From the NCBI RefSeq assembly GCF_002304005.1, contig NZ_MRCQ01000004.1, positions 303,304-367,303 on the forward strand: a DNA stretch of 64,000 nucleotides. Direction: 5' to 3'. The notes beneath the pieces are model-generated. The model was given only the letters and a program-made list of their open reading frames with translations, was not told where the DNA came from and ran no database searches. Positions 61,801-64,000 of this stretch are shown piece by piece (positions within the stretch are counted from its first letter, which is position 1; every line of letters starts with the position of its first letter). The DNA comes from Flavobacterium sp. ACN6 (GTDB lineage Bacteria > Bacteroidota > Bacteroidia > Flavobacteriales > Flavobacteriaceae). The translations under genes were made by a program, and so were the position numbers.

Positions 61801-64000
61801 ACACCTTCAGGTACTGCTTATAAATGGTACGATGTTTCTTCAGCAGGAACAGCTTTGGGAGCAACAACAGTTCTTACTACAAAAACGTATTATGTTGTTC
61901 AAACTAACAGTTGTGGAGAAAGTTCAAGAACTCCTGTGTCTGTTGTAGTAAATAATACAGCAGCACCAACAGCTTCAGCACAAACATTCTGTTCGATTGA
62001 TGGCAGAAAAGTCAGCAATTTAACAGCATCAGGAATCGATTTAAAGTGGTATAGTGCTAATACAGGTGGAACGCTTTATACTGGAAGTGAAGTGTTAAGT
62101 ACAGGAACATATTATGTTACACAAACCTTAAACAGCTGCGAGAGTTTAAGAACCGCAGTATCTGTAACGGTTAATAATCCGTCAGCACCAAATGCATCAG
62201 CTCAAACATTTTGTTCTGCAGATGCAAAAAAAGTAAGTGATTTAACACCTTCAGGTGCAGCATACAAATGGTACAATGCATCGACTGGTGGTACTTCTTA
62301 TGCAGGAACAGAAATACTTGCGAATGGAAATTATTATGTAAGCCAGACTGTAAGTGGTTGTGAAAGTCCTAGAACTTTGGTAACGGTTACCATAAATCCT
62401 ACGCCGGCCGCACCAACAATTTCTGCTGGTGGAGCGACAACATTCTGCCAAGGTGAAAATGTAACTTTAACGTCAAGTGGTGGTAGTAGTTATTTATGGT
62501 CTACAGGAGAAACAACAGAATCTATTACTGTTTCTGCTTCGGGAAGTTATAGTGTTCAGATAACAAATGCTTCAGGATGTCCAAGTGCATTTTCAACTGA
62601 AACAAATGTAACAGTAAATTCTATCCCATCAGCACCTACGGCATCCGTACAGTCATTCTGTTCAGCAGAAAATAAAACAATAAATGATTTAACGCCATCT
62701 GGAGCTGCTTACAAATGGTATACAGCATCAACAGGAGGCAGTGCTTTAGCATCAACAGATGTAGTAACGTCTAGAACTTATTATGTAAGTCAAACAACAA
62801 ACGGATGCGAGAGCCTACGAACAGCAGTTAATGTAACGGTAAATCCAACCCCAGCAGCACCTTCAGCTTTAGCACAATCATTCTGCTCAGCAGATAATAA
62901 AACAGTAAGTGATTTAGCACCATCGGGAGCTGCTTACAAATGGTATACAGAGTCAACAGGAGGCAGCGCTTTAGCATCAACAGCTGTTTTAACTACAAGA
63001 ACATATTATGTAGCTCAAGCAACAAGTTTGTGTGAGGGTTCAAGAACAGCTGTGGCTGTAACTGTTAATTCGAATCCAGCAGCGCTAACTTTAACTGGAA
63101 GTGCAATTTGTTCATCTGTCGCAGGAACTGGTACAATTACATCATCAACTTCAGCAAATGGAGTAAGTTATCAATTATATAATTCAAGTAATACGGCAGT
63201 TCAATCCTCTCAAACAGGAAATGGTTCAGGACTTACATGGTCAAATCTTGCAGCAGGTACTGGATATTATGTCATTTCATCATCAAGTGTAACACCAGTA
63301 TGTACGGCATCAAGTAATACAGTAGATATTACGACTACAGTAAATCCGTCAAAACCAACATTTGATTCCGTTACACAACCTGTATGCGACACATCAACTG
63401 GAAGTTTTACAATTACAAATTACAATTCTACTTATAATTACATTATATCCCCTAGCGGAGGTACATTGAATACAATAACAGGTGTAGTTACAGCATCAAA
63501 AGGAACATATACAGTTACAGCCACATCTAATGGTTGTACATCTGATGTTTCAGATTCAGTTAAAATTAATTCGGAAATTTGTGCACAAGATGATTCTTCA
63601 TTCACAGCAGTTCCAAATGCATTAACGACAGTAACAGTTGGAAATGTAACTACAAACGACAAGCTAAACGGAGCAGCAGTTACGGCATCAAACACAGATG
63701 TAACAGCAATTACAACAGGTCCGTTAAGTATTGATGCGGACGGAGTCCTGACTCTTGCGCCAAATACTTTATCAGGCACTTATAAAATTACATACCAATT
63801 ATGCGAGACAGGCGCAAACCCTGCAAATTGCGATACAGCAGAAGCTGCGGTTGTGGTAAAAGGAACTTTGGACGCAAAAGATGATTCTTCATTTACAGCA
63901 GTTCCAAATGCATTAACGACAGTAACAGTTGGAAATGTAACTACAAACGACAAGCTAAACGGAGCAGCAGTTACGGCATCAAACACAGATGTAACAGCAA
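58864..64000 (+). CDS. giant secreted repeat protein, putative adhesin (partial, runs off the window)
   Basis: The frame is open from ATG 58864 to the window end (1712 codons, no stop). It starts with a signal peptide (FLLLNAYSASAQ, about residues 20-31). Domains in order: an N-terminal region of about 450 residues resembling the IgGFc-binding protein N-terminal domain (ANEIVIATNSTSTVNI, TTVVATKDDTNVTIEG); Ig/PKD-like modules; a DUF11 domain (about 535-625, DLGITKTVDNTTPCIGSNVEF); a Cys-bearing Ig-like module (about 740-800). Seven copies of a 75-78 residue Ig_7-type module follow (about 800-1400), then further Ig-like modules and 97-residue repeats from 1576. This layout is typical of type IX-secreted, gliding-associated adhesins of Flavobacteria. 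The secretion signal would be at the missing C-terminus. Confidence 0.9.
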   Translation, partial: MRNFTFNLSGFSRHIFLIVFLLLNAYSASAQFYAKHYIAPAPWQYFNNANEIVIATNSTSTVNIILSKSDGTLITNLTAIKGTPAVYRFVGTPSTTKAYVFDTVLSGAGLIIEGSAPVSINLRNVASDALSGTNVDKDIKGNAALTSFGDAGLGIRFRVGYYRDGSLGNFNSYGDQRPIYSIMATVNNTTIKIDNTVKTTLNAGQSYLFKAPIGTLVESSYPVVMNTSAAIDTPGGCGDSAYNQIPPESVLGTEYFLERGTGNSIAEQTTVVATKDDTNVTIEGYSSTGVLVTTTTIKLKLAGQFHTFVNGSNDTNFTASHIVADKRVAVYSGTAQGCEVDISTIAPVSECGGSEFIETSKFKGYTLNNLDYFGYILLRSKSEDVKINGVKTTDISGIGARYEIGSTGWYIINFNSEKIGRPEFLSIESKSKMTVSIVQQAGGFSMAGFFSTFAALPGDPGMTYIEGGGCTNNTAELTTPAGFAPYQWYYNGTAISGANSPTYTATKTGNYSVSSTLVCGAQTPSKSVAVTLCTDLGITKTVDNTTPCIGSNVEFTVKVSNLGGNNVSGVSVTDLLPSGYTYVSSTPSTGAYNLGTGIWTIGDVEAQTSLTLKIVGTVNASGNYTNTASLPADIDTNTANNSASASVNPKLSNLIITNPAAICAPATVDLTAAGITTGSTSNMTLSYWTNAAATTALASPNAVSTAGTYYIKAVSADGCQFIKPVVAAITAQTGVPTISASTTCPTGSVTLTASGTSGTYLWSTGATTQAITVTADGSYTVQRTNTNGCISNSSTPYVVTFRPNAPTASDQTFCSSENKKVGDLVAAGSNIKWYSANTGGTALALSQVLVNNTTYYAAQTVNTCESSTRTPVVVTVNTKSSAPVAAASQSFCAADNKKVGDLAATGTTTRKFYNVSSGGTPLLTTDFLTNGDYYVSQTANSCGESERTKITVTINTIPAAPSASTQTFCSTDNKTVSNLTPSGTAYKWYDVSSAGTALGATTVLTTKTYYVVQTNSCGESSRTPVSVVVNNTAAPTASAQTFCSIDGRKVSNLTASGIDLKWYSANTGGTLYTGSEVLSTGTYYVTQTLNSCESLRTAVSVTVNNPSAPNASAQTFCSADAKKVSDLTPSGAAYKWYNASTGGTSYAGTEILANGNYYVSQTVSGCESPRTLVTVTINPTPAAPTISAGGATTFCQGENVTLTSSGGSSYLWSTGETTESITVSASGSYSVQITNASGCPSAFSTETNVTVNSIPSAPTASVQSFCSAENKTINDLTPSGAAYKWYTASTGGSALASTDVVTSRTYYVSQTTNGCESLRTAVNVTVNPTPAAPSALAQSFCSADNKTVSDLAPSGAAYKWYTESTGGSALASTAVLTTRTYYVAQATSLCEGSRTAVAVTVNSNPAALTLTGSAICSSVAGTGTITSSTSANGVSYQLYNSSNTAVQSSQTGNGSGLTWSNLAAGTGYYVISSSSVTPVCTASSNTVDITTTVNPSKPTFDSVTQPVCDTSTGSFTITNYNSTYNYIISPSGGTLNTITGVVTASKGTYTVTATSNGCTSDVSDSVKINSEICAQDDSSFTAVPNALTTVTVGNVTTNDKLNGAAVTASNTDVTAITTGPLSIDADGVLTLAPNTLSGTYKITYQLCETGANPANCDTAEAAVVVKGTLDAKDDSSFTAVPNALTTVTVGNVTTNDKLNGAAVTASNTDVTA
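61270..63072 (+). repeat. array of Ig_7-type coding repeats in the adhesin
   Basis: The core QTFCSADNKTVSDLTPSG recurs near 61297, 61531, 61762, 61985, 62206, 62653 and 62878, each followed by YKWY-STGG and TYYVSQT--CES-RT. An unrelated Ig-like module (PTISAGGATTFCQGENVTL) interrupts copies 5 and 6 at about 62409-62635. Units are 221-234 bp, diverged from each other. Confidence 0.8.
63589..64000 (+). repeat. tandem 291-bp (97-residue) repeat in the adhesin, nearly identical copies
   Basis: The unit starting DDSSFTAVPNALTTVTVGNV at 63589 returns at 63880, exactly 291 bp later. Over the 121 bp of copy 2 visible before the window ends I see a single difference (attcac versus atttac). More copies probably follow outside. 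Near identity at DNA level suggests recent duplication or gene conversion. Confidence 0.9.

Noticed and set aside
63438..63986. Two minus-strand ORFs opposite the adhesin repeats
   Set aside because: They share almost the same sequence because they are antisense shadows of the 97-residue repeats; the plus frame is open for over 1700 codons with a signal peptide.
61270..64000. CRISPR-like regular repeats
   Set aside because: The repeats are protein-coding, 221-291 bp long and in frame; no short repeat-spacer pattern occurs. No CRISPR array was seen anywhere in the window.

Overview
The window reads as a chromosomal segment of a Flavobacterium-type bacterium (Bacteroidota). The DNA is AT-rich. 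Shine-Dalgarno sites are not evident, and many genes are instead preceded by the Bacteroidota -7 element TAnnTTTG, several with a TTG or TTTG about 17-22 bp upstream. The gene content also fits: alternative complex III with cytochrome oxidase, a GT117/DUF2723 protein, a YhhQ/VUT transporter, IgGFc-binding/DUF11/Ig_7 surface proteins and many small lipoproteins. These assignments come from reading motifs by eye; no database search was run.

Layout. 1-2.4 kb: small exported or lipoprotein genes of unknown function, including a clearly decayed gene (nonsense codon plus at least three frameshifts) and an orphan C-terminal fragment. 2.5-6.7 kb: orphan sensor histidine kinase (minus), then flavin reductase, DUF3127 protein, leucyl/phenylalanyl-tRNA transferase (aat) and MOSC protein (plus). 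6.7-14.3 kb: a minus-strand thiamine operon, thiS-thiC-thiE-like-thiD-thiE-thiG-[GxxExxY gene]-thiH-thiF, led by a TPP riboswitch and a consensus promoter. The GxxExxY gene sits between thiG and thiH and is bounded by inverted triplets of a 9-bp repeat, like a small inserted cassette. 14.4-17.1 kb: DNA glycosylase (tag), two lipoproteins, queuosine-precursor transporter. 17.2-24.1 kb: M3 peptidase; then minus-strand tsf, rpsB, rpsI, rplM and two ferritin-like proteins with export signals.

24.3-32.3 kb: LacI regulator, a solitary KAP-type P-loop NTPase whose stop codon abuts that of polA, DNA polymerase I, membrane metallophosphoesterase, a thioredoxin-fold protein lacking both active-site cysteines, and a polysaccharide deacetylase. 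32.3-37.1 kb: GT117 protein, a tandem duplication of a whole tRNA-Gln(TTG) transcription unit, and a universal stress protein. 37.2-42 kb: rimP-nusA-infB behind a leader holding a terminator-like hairpin. 42-43.3 kb: DUF4920 and SPOR proteins. 43.4-54.9 kb: respiratory operon actA-F (alternative complex III, quinol oxidation) followed by cytochrome c oxidase subunits II and I, with a consensus promoter at one end and a strong terminator at the other. 55-58.4 kb: ruvB, cytochrome P450, queG. 58.7-64 kb: a small hydrophobic ORF overlapping the start of a giant secreted repeat protein that runs off the window and ends here inside an array of nearly identical 97-residue repeats.

The best candidates for something undescribed are the GxxExxY cassette inside the thiamine operon, the KAP NTPase gene, the rimP leader hairpin, and the small ORF coupled to the repeat adhesin. 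Several intergenic palindrome families (ACCTTTGTCAAAG, GTAGAGA..., TTTGGAATTT, CTTTATGACTTTCGAC) recur and look like REP-type elements.
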